Shown: positions 1-5,948, counted from the first letter of the stretch. The stretch: 35,972 nt of DNA from a virus (IMGVR_UViG_3300025889_000403:1-35972); one strand, 5' to 3'. Numbers and translations are program-made. Notes: generated from the letters alone by a model not told the origin.

Positions 1-1
1 C

Positions 2-397
2 AATGAGGCCCACACCATTGAGGGTTCAATGGGGTATGGTTCAAAGTGGGACACCTGCGGTTTCCGAATTGCAATCTGTGATGCTTGTATTGCAAGGGGT
101 GTTCTCAAGGGAAGCCTCCGTTTGATTCACGGTCATGTGACTCTTGAAAATGAAGAAATGGGTTTTGAAGAACAGGCAAGCCGCCGCAATTCAGAACAAA
201 ACCTTGAACACGCTCAATGGATTCTCGATATCATCGAAGGAGATGAAAAGTGGGAAGAATACGTTGATGGGCATTGGTATGCTCGCGCAGAAGCATACAA
301 GGCTCGTGGGGATGATATTCCCGAATATATTTGGGAGCAAATCTTCGAAAGTGAAGAAGAGATTTTGGACAAAATTGTCCGAGGTGATGAAGAATGA
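2..397 (+). CDS. Hypothetical protein, 5' end outside window
   Basis: The reading frame is open to the left edge and reads NEAHTIEGSMGYGSKWD before continuing, so the Met at base 29 is probably internal. A GYGSKWD...CDACIARG stretch with a Cys-x2-Cys pair near the start suggests a small metal-binding segment. The rest is acidic and helical, with many Glu and Trp. It ends in an ATGA overlap with the next gene. I do not recognise the family. Confidence 0.7.
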   Translation, partial: NEAHTIEGSMGYGSKWDTCGFRIAICDACIARGVLKGSLRLIHGHVTLENEEMGFEEQASRRNSEQNLEHAQWILDIIEGDEKWEEYVDGHWYARAEAYKARGDDIPEYIWEQIFESEEEILDKIVRGDEE

Positions 398-603
398 AGG
401 AATACAGGTATTTCATGCGAAGTGGAGAAGAGAAGAATGAATTCATCCAAGAGGTGAGGAAAGAGATGAGGCGCGAAGGTGTGCATTTTCGGTTGATGAA
501 CTGTCGGTTCAGCACCATGTTTGATGCCCTCCAATGGGCTGAGAACAATTACTTCTCCCCCGTTGCCCTCCCTGTTGGAAATGACTTGGTGGTGGTCTAT
601 TGA
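394..603 (+). CDS. Hypothetical small protein (69 aa)
   Basis: The ATG overlaps the stop of the preceding gene (ATGA), the standard coupling in this train. The product is short and mixed in charge, with no cysteine motif apart from a single Cys, and no membrane segment. The C-terminus is hydrophobic (NDLVVVY). Function unknown. Confidence 0.65.
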   Translation: MKEYRYFMRSGEEKNEFIQEVRKEMRREGVHFRLMNCRFSTMFDALQWAENNYFSPVALPVGNDLVVVY

Positions 604-791
604 TTTGCGACCTTTGCGGAGAAACCTACGAAGGTTATGGAAACAACGGTAACCCACTAATTGACGGACGTGTTTGTAACGCGTGTAATGAACACGTCAT
701 TCTCATGCGAATGATGCTGCTTTCTGAGGTGCGAAACGAGAGCGTAAATGCGAGGGAAAACACGTCAACAAATCCGGAGGAAGAAGAATGA
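600..791 (+). CDS. Zinc-ribbon micro-protein, TTG start (63 aa)
   Basis: It starts at TTG overlapping the previous TGA (TTGA) and reads (M)ICDLCGETYEGYG, then VCNACNEH. These are two Cys-x2-Cys pairs spaced like a treble-clef or ribbon zinc finger. The second half is helical and ends in PEEEE. That Glu tail is encoded by GGAGGAAGAAGAATGA, which also serves as ribosome binding site and start of the next gene. Probably a small nucleic-acid or protein-binding factor; specific role unknown. Confidence 0.65.
   Translation: MICDLCGETYEGYGNNGNPLIDGRVCNACNEHVILMRMMLLSEVRNESVNARENTSTNPEEEE
776..791 (+). repeat. Gene-boundary 16-mer GGAGGAAGAAGAATGA (six exact copies)
   Basis: Exact copies lie at 776-791, 931-946, 1522-1537, 16077-16092, 16244-16259 and 26253-26268. 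Each combines a strong Shine-Dalgarno (GGAGG), codons for a Glu-rich C-terminus of the upstream gene, and an ATGA stop/start overlap. Close variants occur near 3273-3288, 22381-22393 and 26399-26414. Confidence 0.85.
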
Positions 792-946
792 AGAAAGAGG
801 CGTTGAAAAAGGCGGAAATTATCGTCAAGTGTCTTGAATGGCATCATCAGGATTTGTGCCATACTTCGGCAGACAGGAACGACTTCATCTACTGTTACAA
901 TCTAGCAAAGCAAATTGTCGAGATTCTCAAGGAGGAAGAAGAATGA
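788..946 (+). CDS. Hypothetical micro-protein (52 aa)
   Basis: A short frame starts at the ATG of the boundary 16-mer and ends in the next copy of it. It begins MKKEALKKAEIIVKCLEWHH and ends in a Glu run. It has three Cys and two His but no clear ribbon. Mostly helical and charged. Support comes from the ribosome binding site and exact ATGA overlaps at both ends. Confidence 0.6.
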   Translation: MKKEALKKAEIIVKCLEWHHQDLCHTSADRNDFIYCYNLAKQIVEILKEEEE

Positions 947-1065
947 GTTTAGTAGACGTGCGTTGCTTTAGTTGCAGGGAGAGTATTGGTAAGTCACCAC
1001 ACCACTTCGACCAAAAGGTGTTGTATTGCTTTGACTGCGCTGAGAAAAAGGAGGTTGTAGAATGA
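943..1065 (+). CDS. Zinc-ribbon micro-protein (40 aa)
   Basis: It starts with MSLVDVRCFSCRESIGKS and has a second pair CFDCAEKK, so Cys-x2-Cys twice with about 18 residues between. This is a minimal zinc ribbon. The ATG at 943 overlaps the previous stop and follows GGAGG; an in-frame ATG at 838 is less likely because it lies within the previous gene. Role unknown. Confidence 0.65.
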   Translation: MSLVDVRCFSCRESIGKSPHHFDQKVLYCFDCAEKKEVVE

Positions 1066-1247
1066 TTTGCAAGAAATGTGGTGCAGAATGGTCCATCTTT
1101 GCTAACGTGGTGGCTTACACCGCCGTTGAAGCAGGTGGACATATCAACAAGAAGGACTTGGAGTTTGTAGAAATTACAGACTATTGGTGCAACGAATGTG
1201 GTGCTGAAGGTTGTTACGACTCACTATGCGGAGGAATGTATTCATGA
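1062..1247 (+). CDS. Zinc-ribbon micro-protein (61 aa)
   Basis: It begins MICKKCGAEW and has WCNECGAEGC later, two Cys-x2-Cys knuckles of ribbon type separated by about 40 residues. It overlaps both neighbours by ATGA. The upstream AGGAGGTTGTAG is the ribosome binding site. Possibly nucleic-acid binding. Confidence 0.65.
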   Translation: MICKKCGAEWSIFANVVAYTAVEAGGHINKKDLEFVEITDYWCNECGAEGCYDSLCGGMYS

Positions 1248-1537
1248 AGTGGTGGACAAAACACAAGGGAACGTGGTGCGGTCATTGTTACGGCATCAAA
1301 AATGTGTTCTATCACCCTATGGATTGGTGCTACGATTGCACAAAAAAGGCGGTTGGAAATATGACTGAATATGAAGAGTATCTATTGAATGAAATTAAGC
1401 GAGCGGATAAGACGATTCAGAAGATGATGTATTGGAATGCGGTATACCGCGGATGCATCCTCACACTTCTCGGTGAGGAGATTTACAACACGCTGGAAGA
1501 CGAGTTTGAACGCCTCATGTTGGAGGAAGAAGAATGA
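1244..1537 (+). CDS. Hypothetical protein with N-terminal zinc knuckles (97 aa)
   Basis: I place the start at ATG 1244, overlapping the previous stop after GGAGG, rather than 33 bases upstream. The N-terminus reads MKWWTKHKGTWCGHCYG, then WCYDCTKK: two Cys-x2-Cys pairs. A long acidic helical C-terminal region follows, ending LEEEE. Family not recognised. Confidence 0.65.
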   Translation: MKWWTKHKGTWCGHCYGIKNVFYHPMDWCYDCTKKAVGNMTEYEEYLLNEIKRADKTIQKMMYWNAVYRGCILTLLGEEIYNTLEDEFERLMLEEEE

Positions 1538-1770
1538 AGACTATATTTGACCGAATTCCTACAATGTTGTTTTGGATTTTTGTTGGCTACTTGGTGGTCG
1601 TCAATAGCGAGTATGCTTCATCGGCTTATGAGCCTCGTTGGGTTGAACACCTAACACTCAATACTCTTAGGTTAGGCTACGCTATCGTGGCCTTCGCAAT
1701 CTTTGAGTTTATCTTCTACAGCCTCCGCGACCAACGAATGCGGTTTGAATATAGGGGTGAAGAAAATTGA
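1534..1770 (+). CDS. Two-pass membrane protein (78 aa)
   Basis: Two hydrophobic helices are visible, near residues 8-27 (IPTMLFWIFVGYLVVVN) and 46-66 (LRLGYAIVAFAIFEFIFYSL), with a basic C-terminus. It starts at the ATG of a boundary 16-mer. It could insert into the host membrane early in infection. No known family. Confidence 0.65.
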   Translation: MKTIFDRIPTMLFWIFVGYLVVVNSEYASSAYEPRWVEHLTLNTLRLGYAIVAFAIFEFIFYSLRDQRMRFEYRGEEN

Positions 1771-1904
1771 GTCCGGAAACAATGTTGATTGCTTCCTCAA
1801 TTGTGTTGCTAATCACTCTTGAGGTTGCGTTTTGGTTCGGGATGATTGCTACATTCATCTACCTGAACAACAGGAGAAAGGAAAGGGATAAAAATGACGA
1901 TTAA
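1767..1904 (+). CDS. Single-pass membrane micro-protein, TTG start (45 aa)
   Basis: The TTG start overlaps the previous TGA. One transmembrane helix spans about residues 6-32 (TMLIASSIVLLITLEVAFWF onward), followed by a strongly charged tail NNRRKERDKNDD. The positive residues after the helix suggest a cytoplasmic C-terminus. Function unknown. Confidence 0.55.
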   Translation: MSPETMLIASSIVLLITLEVAFWFGMIATFIYLNNRRKERDKNDD

Positions 1905-2043
1905 GAATATTAACTGTTTAAGGTGCGATAGTGAATATTTCACTGTTCGCCTTGAGATGAATAATGATGAACGAAATAGAATAGTTCTGTCTTGTTATCA
2001 CTGCAAGAATGAACTGCCTTTTGTTACAGGCAATAAAAAGTAA
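1894..2043 (+). CDS. Zinc-ribbon micro-protein (49 aa)
   Basis: The ATG lies inside the end of the previous gene, after GGAGAAAGGAAAGG. The protein reads MTIKNINCLRCDSEYF, then SCYHCKNELPF: two Cys-x2-Cys pairs about 26 apart, a compact ribbon fold. Role unknown. Confidence 0.55.
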   Translation: MTIKNINCLRCDSEYFTVRLEMNNDERNRIVLSCYHCKNELPFVTGNKK

Positions 2044-2070
2044 CTTTAATAAAGAAAAGGAGATATTGAA

Positions 2071-2190
2071 ATGTGTGGAGGAACATACTTCGAATGCGTC
2101 TACTGCGGCGAACTTTACAATCACTCGCTGTTGTGTAAATGCCATGATGAAGAACCAATTAGGCTATTAAATCCGGGGGCAGACATTTGA
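2071..2190 (+). CDS. Cys-rich micro-protein (39 aa)
   Basis: It starts after AAAAGGAGATATTGAA and reads MCGGTYFECVYCGELYNHSL, then LCKCHDEE. Five Cys and two His could bind one metal. Its stop overlaps a TTG start for the next peptide. Function unknown. Confidence 0.5.
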   Translation: MCGGTYFECVYCGELYNHSLLCKCHDEEPIRLLNPGADI

Positions 2191-2318
2191 CCCTAGGGGT
2201 CATAGTTGGGATGGGACTTATATTTTTTATAAGTATGATATTTGCAAGCATTGTTAGAAAATCTTGGGAAATGGTAAAAAATATAGCTGGAATAATGGAG
2301 GAATTAGATGGTCTATAA
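2187..2318 (+). CDS. Single-pass membrane micro-protein, TTG start (43 aa)
   Basis: The TTG overlaps the previous TGA, as at 600 and 1767. The N-terminal half is one hydrophobic helix (TLGVIVGMGLIFFISMIFA), followed by a basic and then acidic amphipathic segment. Its end overlaps the next gene by 11 bases, and GGAGG near its end serves that gene. Confidence 0.5.
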   Translation: MTLGVIVGMGLIFFISMIFASIVRKSWEMVKNIAGIMEELDGL

Positions 2319-2544
2319 ATTTGATAAAGAAAAGTGTGAAATTTGCACAAAAATTGGTGCAGATTTCTGTGTAATCAAGGGTGATGCCCGAATTACCGAG
2401 TTTCACTCTTGGAATGGAGAAGATTGGGAAGAAGAAGAAGACCTTACTACCGTAGGGGCGCGTTATTACTACTTTTGCCGCGCCTGTTTCGACGGTGTGG
2501 AAGATGAAATTAGGAGGGGGAAGTATTTCGATGAAGATTTCTAG
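2308..2544 (+). CDS. Zinc-binding small protein (78 aa)
   Basis: CEICTKIG at residues 10-17 and CRACFDG near residue 57 form two Cys-x2-Cys pairs around an acidic middle (GEDWEEEEDL). The layout suggests a zinc-stabilised beta fold. The start follows AATGGAGGAATTAG. Role unknown. Confidence 0.6.
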   Translation: MVYKFDKEKCEICTKIGADFCVIKGDARITEFHSWNGEDWEEEEDLTTVGARYYYFCRACFDGVEDEIRRGKYFDEDF

Positions 2545-2668
2545 TTGGAACCCATACGATTGCCAGATTTGCGGAGGCTCACTCCTGCACCCGCAGGAAA
2601 TTAAGCAGCGTTATCACGACCACTGCTTCCGCGATTGGGAAAGTCGTAACTATGTAGGAGGAAAATGA
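2531..2668 (+). CDS. Zinc-binding micro-protein (45 aa)
   Basis: The ATG overlaps the end of the previous gene by 14 bases. The product contains CQICGGSLLHPQEI, then YHDHCFRDW, giving a Cys2-His-x-His/Cys set able to bind zinc. The terminal VGGK is encoded by the ribosome binding site of the next gene, so its Gly-Gly carries no functional hint. Confidence 0.5.
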   Translation: MKISSWNPYDCQICGGSLLHPQEIKQRYHDHCFRDWESRNYVGGK

Positions 2669-2669
2669 A

Positions 2670-2939
2670 ATGGAAATTGTAAGCAAAACACTCGGACTTT
2701 ATTGGCGATTTTTACCCGCTCAACAAGTCTTGGAAGTGTGTAGAATTGAAAGTGGTAAAGTTATTGGAAGGAAAAATTGTGCCAATTTAACTCACTTCGC
2801 CCTAATGGTGAACGCAGAAATGTGTGACCTTTTGCAAGGTGAATGTGAGTTTTCGCCAGACATTATGATGGCGATTGATGTTCTTGAGGGCAAGCAAGCG
2901 ACCCTCGATGGACGGCTAATCAAGAGGTCGAACTCTTGA
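2670..2939 (+). CDS. Hypothetical protein (89 aa)
   Basis: It starts eight bases after GGAGG. It is soluble with an alpha/beta pattern and three scattered Cys that do not form a ribbon. Nothing in it identifies a family. Confidence 0.6.
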   Translation: MEIVSKTLGLYWRFLPAQQVLEVCRIESGKVIGRKNCANLTHFALMVNAEMCDLLQGECEFSPDIMMAIDVLEGKQATLDGRLIKRSNS

Positions 2940-2980
2940 TAAGCCTTCAAGTGCTTGGACAGAATGAAGAAAGGAAGTGA
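2936..2980 (+). pseudogene. Possible remnant of a duplicated gene end
   Basis: This 14-codon frame ends VLGQNEERK. Its bases 2954-2970 match bases 3262-3278 with one mismatch; the latter encode the VLGQNEEEE end of the next gene. It probably records the tail of a deleted paralogue, or reuse of a ribosome-binding segment. A TTG overlapping the previous stop could start it, but a working peptide is doubtful. Confidence 0.3.
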
Positions 2981-2985
2981 ATGAA

Positions 2986-3288
2986 ATGACGAACAAGTTG
3001 AATGAATTGATGGAAGCGGGCTTGATTACTCAGGCCGATATTGACCGAATGTTGGAACGTGCAACAGGTGGAAAGCACGTCAGCGAGGCAGACCGACAAC
3101 GGATTGCTGATGCTCAGACGTGGTTCCTATCTGCTCTAGATAATTTTTACGCCCTCGGTGTATTAGTTAATTCAGAGAGCCGCTATCAATCGGCACAAAG
3201 GAACATTCGAAAGGCGGTTATTCAAGCCGTCAAGGATAATGAAGCGGTCATTGACCGTGTTCTTGGACAGAACGAAGAGGAAGAATGA
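2986..3288 (+). CDS. Hypothetical helical protein (100 aa)
   Basis: I choose ATG 2986, 11 bases after AAGGA; GTG 2977 would add three residues. The sequence MTNKLNELMEAGLITQADID continues with predicted helices and no Cys. It resembles small dimeric helical phage proteins, but I cannot name a family. It ends in a Glu run encoded by the next gene's ribosome-binding region. Confidence 0.6.
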   Translation: MTNKLNELMEAGLITQADIDRMLERATGGKHVSEADRQRIADAQTWFLSALDNFYALGVLVNSESRYQSAQRNIRKAVIQAVKDNEAVIDRVLGQNEEEE

Positions 3289-3302
3289 AGGAGGAATGAA
3301 AA

Positions 3303-3509
3303 ATGGTAAAGGTAATTATTGGAAACCAAACAGGACACACAGAATTGGAGATGAGCGGCGAGGAAGCAATTCAGCAAATCGTCAATCACCCGACACATTG
3401 GGCATATATCAACGGTGAGTTTGTAGCCGCCGAAGATATCGCCAACGTGCGGGCTGAAGACATTGAAGATGTTTACTTGATGCAGGCAATCGTTGGAGGT
3501 CGCTACTGA
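3303..3509 (+). CDS. Ubiquitin-like (ThiS/MoaD-like beta-grasp) protein ending GG-RY
   Basis: The 68-residue product begins MVKVIIGNQTGHTELEMSGE, a strand-turn-strand followed by a helix (EEAIQQIV). It then reads WAYINGEFV, which matches the ...VNGE.V... strand of ThiS/MoaD, and closes with VYLMQAIVGGRY. The ThiS/MoaD signature ends ...QAIxGG at the extreme C-terminus; here two residues follow Gly-Gly. By family knowledge, the exposed diglycine is adenylated by an E1-like enzyme for sulfur transfer or protein conjugation. Removing Arg-Tyr would need a protease, and a JAMM protein is encoded at 12019-12762. The start follows AAGGAGGAATGAAAA. It is the last gene before a terminator, so the GGAGGT encoding Gly-Gly is not explained as a downstream ribosome binding site. 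The fold is inferred from motif order and should be tested by a profile search. Confidence 0.7.
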   Translation: MVKVIIGNQTGHTELEMSGEEAIQQIVNHPTHWAYINGEFVAAEDIANVRAEDIEDVYLMQAIVGGRY

Positions 3510-3532
3510 ATTAGTAAACTCTAATTCTGTCC

Positions 3533-3576
3533 ACGCAGGTAAGGGGTCCTGCGTTATCAAAAAACCCCGTTTTTTT
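3533..3576 (+). terminator. Stem-loop plus T7 terminator, pseudoknot possible
   Basis: ACGCAGG (3533-3539) pairs with CCTGCGT (3548-3554) around an 8-base loop. GGGGT of the loop (3543-3547) can also pair with ACCCC (3564-3568), just before seven T (3570-3576). It ends the operon carrying the ubiquitin-like gene. Confidence 0.75.
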
Positions 3577-3587
3577 ATGGTGATAGA

Positions 3588-3917
3588 ATGACTAGGATTA
3601 AATTTAACGTAAACAACGAAGAAGATGTAGAAAACATTAAGGAGGCTTGGAAACTTCGAACCGAGGATAAGGGTAACGCAACCTTACATGTATATGGGTA
3701 TCTGAATGGTAGATACCAAAATCTAAATACTAATGATATTGATATGATTATCGAATTATGCAAAGATGGAAACGGTTATTATCGTGGATATGCCAGTCAG
3801 AATAAATACCGCCTTTGGAATTATATTTCAACTTATTATACAAAGGCGGCCTACATGCGTAGAAAGCGAGAATGGATGGAGAGTTTAGAAAATGTGGTTC
3901 CTACGAATGATGATTGA
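3588..3917 (+). CDS. Hypothetical protein (109 aa)
   Basis: First gene after the terminator; its ribosome binding site GGTGAT is 3 bases before ATG. The protein starts MTRIKFNVNNEEDVENIKEA and is rich in Tyr, Asn and Arg, with a basic helix YMRRKREWMESL near the end. No Cys motif, no membrane helix, no family recognised. Confidence 0.6.
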   Translation: MTRIKFNVNNEEDVENIKEAWKLRTEDKGNATLHVYGYLNGRYQNLNTNDIDMIIELCKDGNGYYRGYASQNKYRLWNYISTYYTKAAYMRRKREWMESLENVVPTNDD

Positions 3918-4215
3918 AATGCCCTCAGCAATTCTTACCTACCGTAAGACATACAAGACGGCCAAGAAAATCGAGCGCATTCGTAAGCATAGCCTACAAG
4001 CAGGTTATCAATACCTACTCGACAAATTTCCCGCCGCCGCTCTTGATGAAGAGGAATACTACCACACATTAGAAGAGATTAAAAATCTAGATGATGAGGG
4101 TCAACTTATTTCTTTCCTTGAACTTGGTTGCGACCTAGGCTTTGTTATGAAGCGAGAGGTCGAAGAAGAGCCGAAAGTTCCCAATTGGAAGCGTTGGGAA
4201 GACGGGGAAGAATGA
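3892..4215 (+). CDS. Hypothetical protein (107 aa)
   Basis: Likely start ATG 3892, 11 bases after GGAG; ATG 3907 or 3919 would shorten it. A basic segment (TYRKTYKTAKKIERIRK) is followed by helical acidic sequence. The overlap with the preceding gene is 26 bases. tRNA-Arg begins eight bases after the stop. Function unknown. Confidence 0.55.
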   Translation: MWFLRMMIEMPSAILTYRKTYKTAKKIERIRKHSLQAGYQYLLDKFPAAALDEEEYYHTLEEIKNLDDEGQLISFLELGCDLGFVMKREVEEEPKVPNWKRWEDGEE

Positions 4216-4222
4216 AACATAA

Positions 4223-4294
4223 GGGCGCGTGGTGTAATGGATAGCATTTTGGCCTTCTAAGCCGAAGATGGGGGTTCGATTCCCTCCGCGCCTG
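4223..4294 (+). tRNA. tRNA-Arg (anticodon UCU)
   Basis: Acceptor arm GGGCGCG (4223-4229) pairs with CGCGCCT (4287-4293) with one G-U pair. The anticodon loop CTTCTAA (4254-4260) sits on a five-pair stem, giving UCU. The T arm is GGGGG-TTCGATT-CCCTC. No 3' CCA is encoded. It reads AGA codons. Confidence 0.93.
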
Positions 4295-4300
4295 CCTTAT

Positions 4301-4375
4301 GGACCCTTAGCACAGTTAGGTTAGTGCATCCGGCTCATAACCGGACGGTCGTGAGTTCAAATCTCACAGGGTCCA
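4301..4375 (+). tRNA. tRNA-Met (anticodon CAU)
   Basis: Acceptor GGACCCT (4301-4307) pairs fully with AGGGTCC (4368-4374). Anticodon stem TCCGG/CCGGA encloses CTCATAA, anticodon CAU at 4336-4338. The T arm is GTGAG-TTCAAAT-CTCAC. It could be elongator Met, or Ile2 if C34 is modified. Six bases separate it from tRNA-Arg. Confidence 0.92.
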
Positions 4376-4397
4376 CCTATTCAAAGGAGATATACAA

Positions 4398-4487
4398 ATG
4401 AAAACAACTAGTAAGATGCGGGTTGTCCCCGCTGCAACGTTAATACAGAACCCGTGAAGCAAGAAATGTTCTGTCGGAAGTGGTAAT
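4398..4487 (+). CDS. Tiny ORF (29 aa) in deaminase leader region
   Basis: A good ribosome binding site (AAGGAGAT, 4384-4391) precedes ATG 4398. The frame begins MKTTSKMRVVPAATFNTEPV and ends MFCRKW. The stop overlaps a second tiny frame (TAATG). It could be a real micro-protein, a leader peptide or the degraded N-terminus of a longer gene. Confidence 0.4.
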
Positions 4488-4570
4488 GATAGTCTTAGTT
4501 ACGCACTTCGCGCTTTTCCTCAATGGAGGATGGCAAGGTCGGCGTGATTGTTATAGAAAACGTGCCTTAA
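4487..4570 (+). CDS. Tiny ORF (27 aa)
   Basis: It starts at the ATG overlapping the previous TAA and includes the phrase MEDGKVGVIVIENVP, which looks protein-like. An internal ATG lies at the MEDGK segment. No family can be assigned. It may be part of a decayed gene; a structured segment follows 25 bases later. Confidence 0.3.
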
Positions 4571-4594
4571 ACGTTATTCATTAACATATTACTT

Positions 4595-4690
4595 GGCATT
4601 ATTTCTGACTAAAATAATGCCCGCTTCTACTCTTTTAGTGATTTTTGGTAGAGGTTGAAAAAAAAATCAACAAACGGGTGGGAAGCCCGT
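4595..4690 (+). ncRNA. Structured leader RNA candidate upstream of deaminase gene
   Basis: Consecutive hairpins fill this non-coding stretch. The first is a perfect 10-pair stem GGCATTATTT/AAATAATGCC (4595-4604/4612-4621, loop CTGACTA). The second is a 7-pair stem CTTCTAC/GTAGAGG (4624-4630/4648-4654). A weak TTGA/TCAA stem holds eight A. The last is ACGGG/CCCGT (4674-4678/4686-4690, loop TGGGAAG). It is compact and tRNA-like in arm sizes, but I cannot close a cloverleaf. It could be a cis-regulatory leader of the deaminase gene 24 bases downstream, or a small viral RNA. Confidence 0.45.
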
Positions 4691-4713
4691 AACTCATATT
4701 CACAGTGATTAAC

Positions 4714-5064
4714 ATGAAGATTGAACGTATTGCAGAACTAACCGAACCATACGCTCACAAAGCGGGCCATTGTTTGTATCATTTGGCCGCCGTTGTATTG
4801 AAGGGTGGTAAGCCCATTGGTTTTGGTTGGAATACCGCAACACGTCATGCTGAAGTTAATGCTATCACAAACGCAACGCGAAGTGCGCGAGGTTGCGACC
4901 TGTTGGTTCTAAGAACTACTCCAACAGGATATGCTATGTCTAAACCCTGTTCTGAATGCCAAAAGTTTATCAAAGCAGCAGGTATTCGCAAGGTGTATTA
5001 CACCACTCGCGTTGGGTGGGGAGAATGGAAAGTTAAAAGAGGTGTTTTTATTGAAAACTCGTAG
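4714..5064 (+). CDS. Cytidine/deoxycytidylate deaminase-fold enzyme
   Basis: The 116-residue product has the zinc signature of the cytidine deaminase superfamily: HAEVNAI (His zinc ligand and catalytic Glu), then KPCSECQKFI about 40 residues later (two Cys ligands). Such enzymes deaminate C or dC nucleotides or a base in nucleic acid. In a virus that also carries ribonucleotide reductase, supply of dUMP for dTMP is the likely role. It lacks the N-terminal part of long dCMP deaminases. I start it at ATG 4714, where GTGAT lies 5 bases upstream; GTG 4705 would add three residues. The substrate cannot be read from the sequence. Confidence 0.85.
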   Translation: MKIERIAELTEPYAHKAGHCLYHLAAVVLKGGKPIGFGWNTATRHAEVNAITNATRSARGCDLLVLRTTPTGYAMSKPCSECQKFIKAAGIRKVYYTTRVGWGEWKVKRGVFIENS

Positions 5065-5275
5065 ACGATTTATGATTAAGTGCTTAGAATGCGATACTCA
5101 GATGTTGGCAAGTCCAAATTTGTATAACATGAATACCTGTTACTGTTGGAACGTATGGTTGGACAACGGGACACAGGAGATTAAAGTAAAGAATTGGTTT
5201 AAGGTAGCTGTTGAAACTAAAAAGGGATGGAAAATGGTAATAAATGACGATGAATTTAAGGAGGCGATTAAATGA
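5051..5275 (+). CDS. Cys-rich hypothetical protein (74 aa)
   Basis: TTG 5051 has a spaced GAGGTG upstream and is preferred; ATG 5072 lacks a binding site and would give 67 residues. MIKCLECDTQML has a Cys-x2-Cys pair, and NTCYCWNVW has a second Cys-x-Cys pair. An alpha/beta tail follows. Likely metal-binding; family unnamed. Confidence 0.6.
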   Translation: MKTRRRFMIKCLECDTQMLASPNLYNMNTCYCWNVWLDNGTQEIKVKNWFKVAVETKKGWKMVINDDEFKEAIK

Positions 5276-5466
5276 GTAAATGGGACTGGATTGCTCCAAT
5301 TTGGGGGACGGTTGTTCTGCAACCCTTTGCCTACATCTACTGTATTTGGGCAGGAGTAGACTATGTATCTACTCTAGGTCCATTTACTATCCTATCAACA
5401 CTCTATTTAATGCCAATGTATGCTCTCTATTGGTGGGGCGTAAATAAACTGGAGGAAAAGATATGA
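5272..5466 (+). CDS. Two-pass membrane protein (64 aa)
   Basis: Hydrophobic, aromatic-rich segments around residues 8-28 (APIWGTVVLQPFAYIYCIWA) and 35-56 (LGPFTILSTLYLMPMYALYW) indicate two transmembrane helices, with a charged C-terminus. ATGA overlap with the preceding gene after AAGGAGG. Function unknown. Confidence 0.6.
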   Translation: MSKWDWIAPIWGTVVLQPFAYIYCIWAGVDYVSTLGPFTILSTLYLMPMYALYWWGVNKLEEKI

Positions 5467-5777
5467 AAAAACAAGTAAAAACATTGAGTGATGGAGATGT
5501 GCAAATTACACACTTCAAAGAAGGATACGACAGAGTTGTAGTAGAAAGAATGACTGTAAACCCACAACCTTATGTGTGGAAGGCGGAGTGTGAACGACGC
5601 AGTTGTGCCATTTGTTCTAAACCAAACATGCCAGTATTTGAACACAACCACAAGAGGCGAAAGCATGAATTCGTCCCACAAGATACAGGCTGTTGGGCAA
5701 TTTTTATAGGCAAAAAGCCACAACGTATCTGTGAGGATGGCTGTATCTGCAAATGCCATCAGGAGGAAGAAGAGTAA
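5463..5777 (+). CDS. Cys/His-rich hypothetical protein (104 aa)
   Basis: The middle contains CERRSCAICSK, and the end CEDGCICKCHQEEEE. Several His (FEHNHKRRKHE) lie between. Two metal sites are plausible. The Glu tail comes from a relict boundary motif (GGAGGAAGAAGAGTAA) that now precedes a tRNA instead of a gene. No family recognised. Confidence 0.6.
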   Translation: MKKQVKTLSDGDVQITHFKEGYDRVVVERMTVNPQPYVWKAECERRSCAICSKPNMPVFEHNHKRRKHEFVPQDTGCWAIFIGKKPQRICEDGCICKCHQEEEE

Positions 5778-5788
5778 ACAAAACAAAA

Positions 5789-5870
5789 GCCGGGGTAGCC
5801 GAGCGGTCAAAGGCGTGAGGTTTAAGCCCTTATCTCAACGAGTTCGCAGGTTCGAATCCTGCCCCCGGCA
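5789..5870 (+). tRNA. tRNA-Leu (anticodon UAA), long variable arm
   Basis: Acceptor GCCGGGG (5789-5795) pairs with CCCCGGC (5863-5869), discriminator A. Anticodon stem TGAGG/CCTTA encloses TTTAAGC, giving UAA. A type II variable arm (TCTCAACGAGTTCG region) and T arm GCAGG-TTCGAAT-CCTGC follow. It reads TTA codons. Confidence 0.92.
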
Positions 5871-5879
5871 CTTATTCCT

Positions 5880-5897
5880 GAGTCCTGAACATGACTC
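5880..5897 (+). repeat. CTGARCAT stem-loop, copy 1
   Basis: GAGTC pairs with GACTC around CTGAACAT. It shares the core GTC-CTGARCAT-GAC with copies at 5925-5946 and 6450-6469, while outer pairs differ. It begins nine bases after tRNA-Leu. Confidence 0.7.
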
Positions 5898-5924
5898 AAA
5901 GTTGGAAACTATTGTGAAACTGTT

Positions 5925-5946
5925 TGTGGTCCTGAGCATGACCGCA
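5925..5946 (+). repeat. CTGARCAT stem-loop, copy 2
   Basis: TGTGGTC pairs with GACCGCA (one T-G pair) around loop CTGAGCAT. It is followed two bases later by TTAAACTGCTCA and lies 31 bases before the next start codon. Confidence 0.7.
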
Positions 5947-5948
5947 GG

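Noticed and set aside
2531-2668. Micro-protein ending VGGK as a possible modifier
   Set aside because: GGAGGAAAATGA there is the next gene's ribosome binding site, and the 45-residue zinc protein lacks a beta-grasp pattern.
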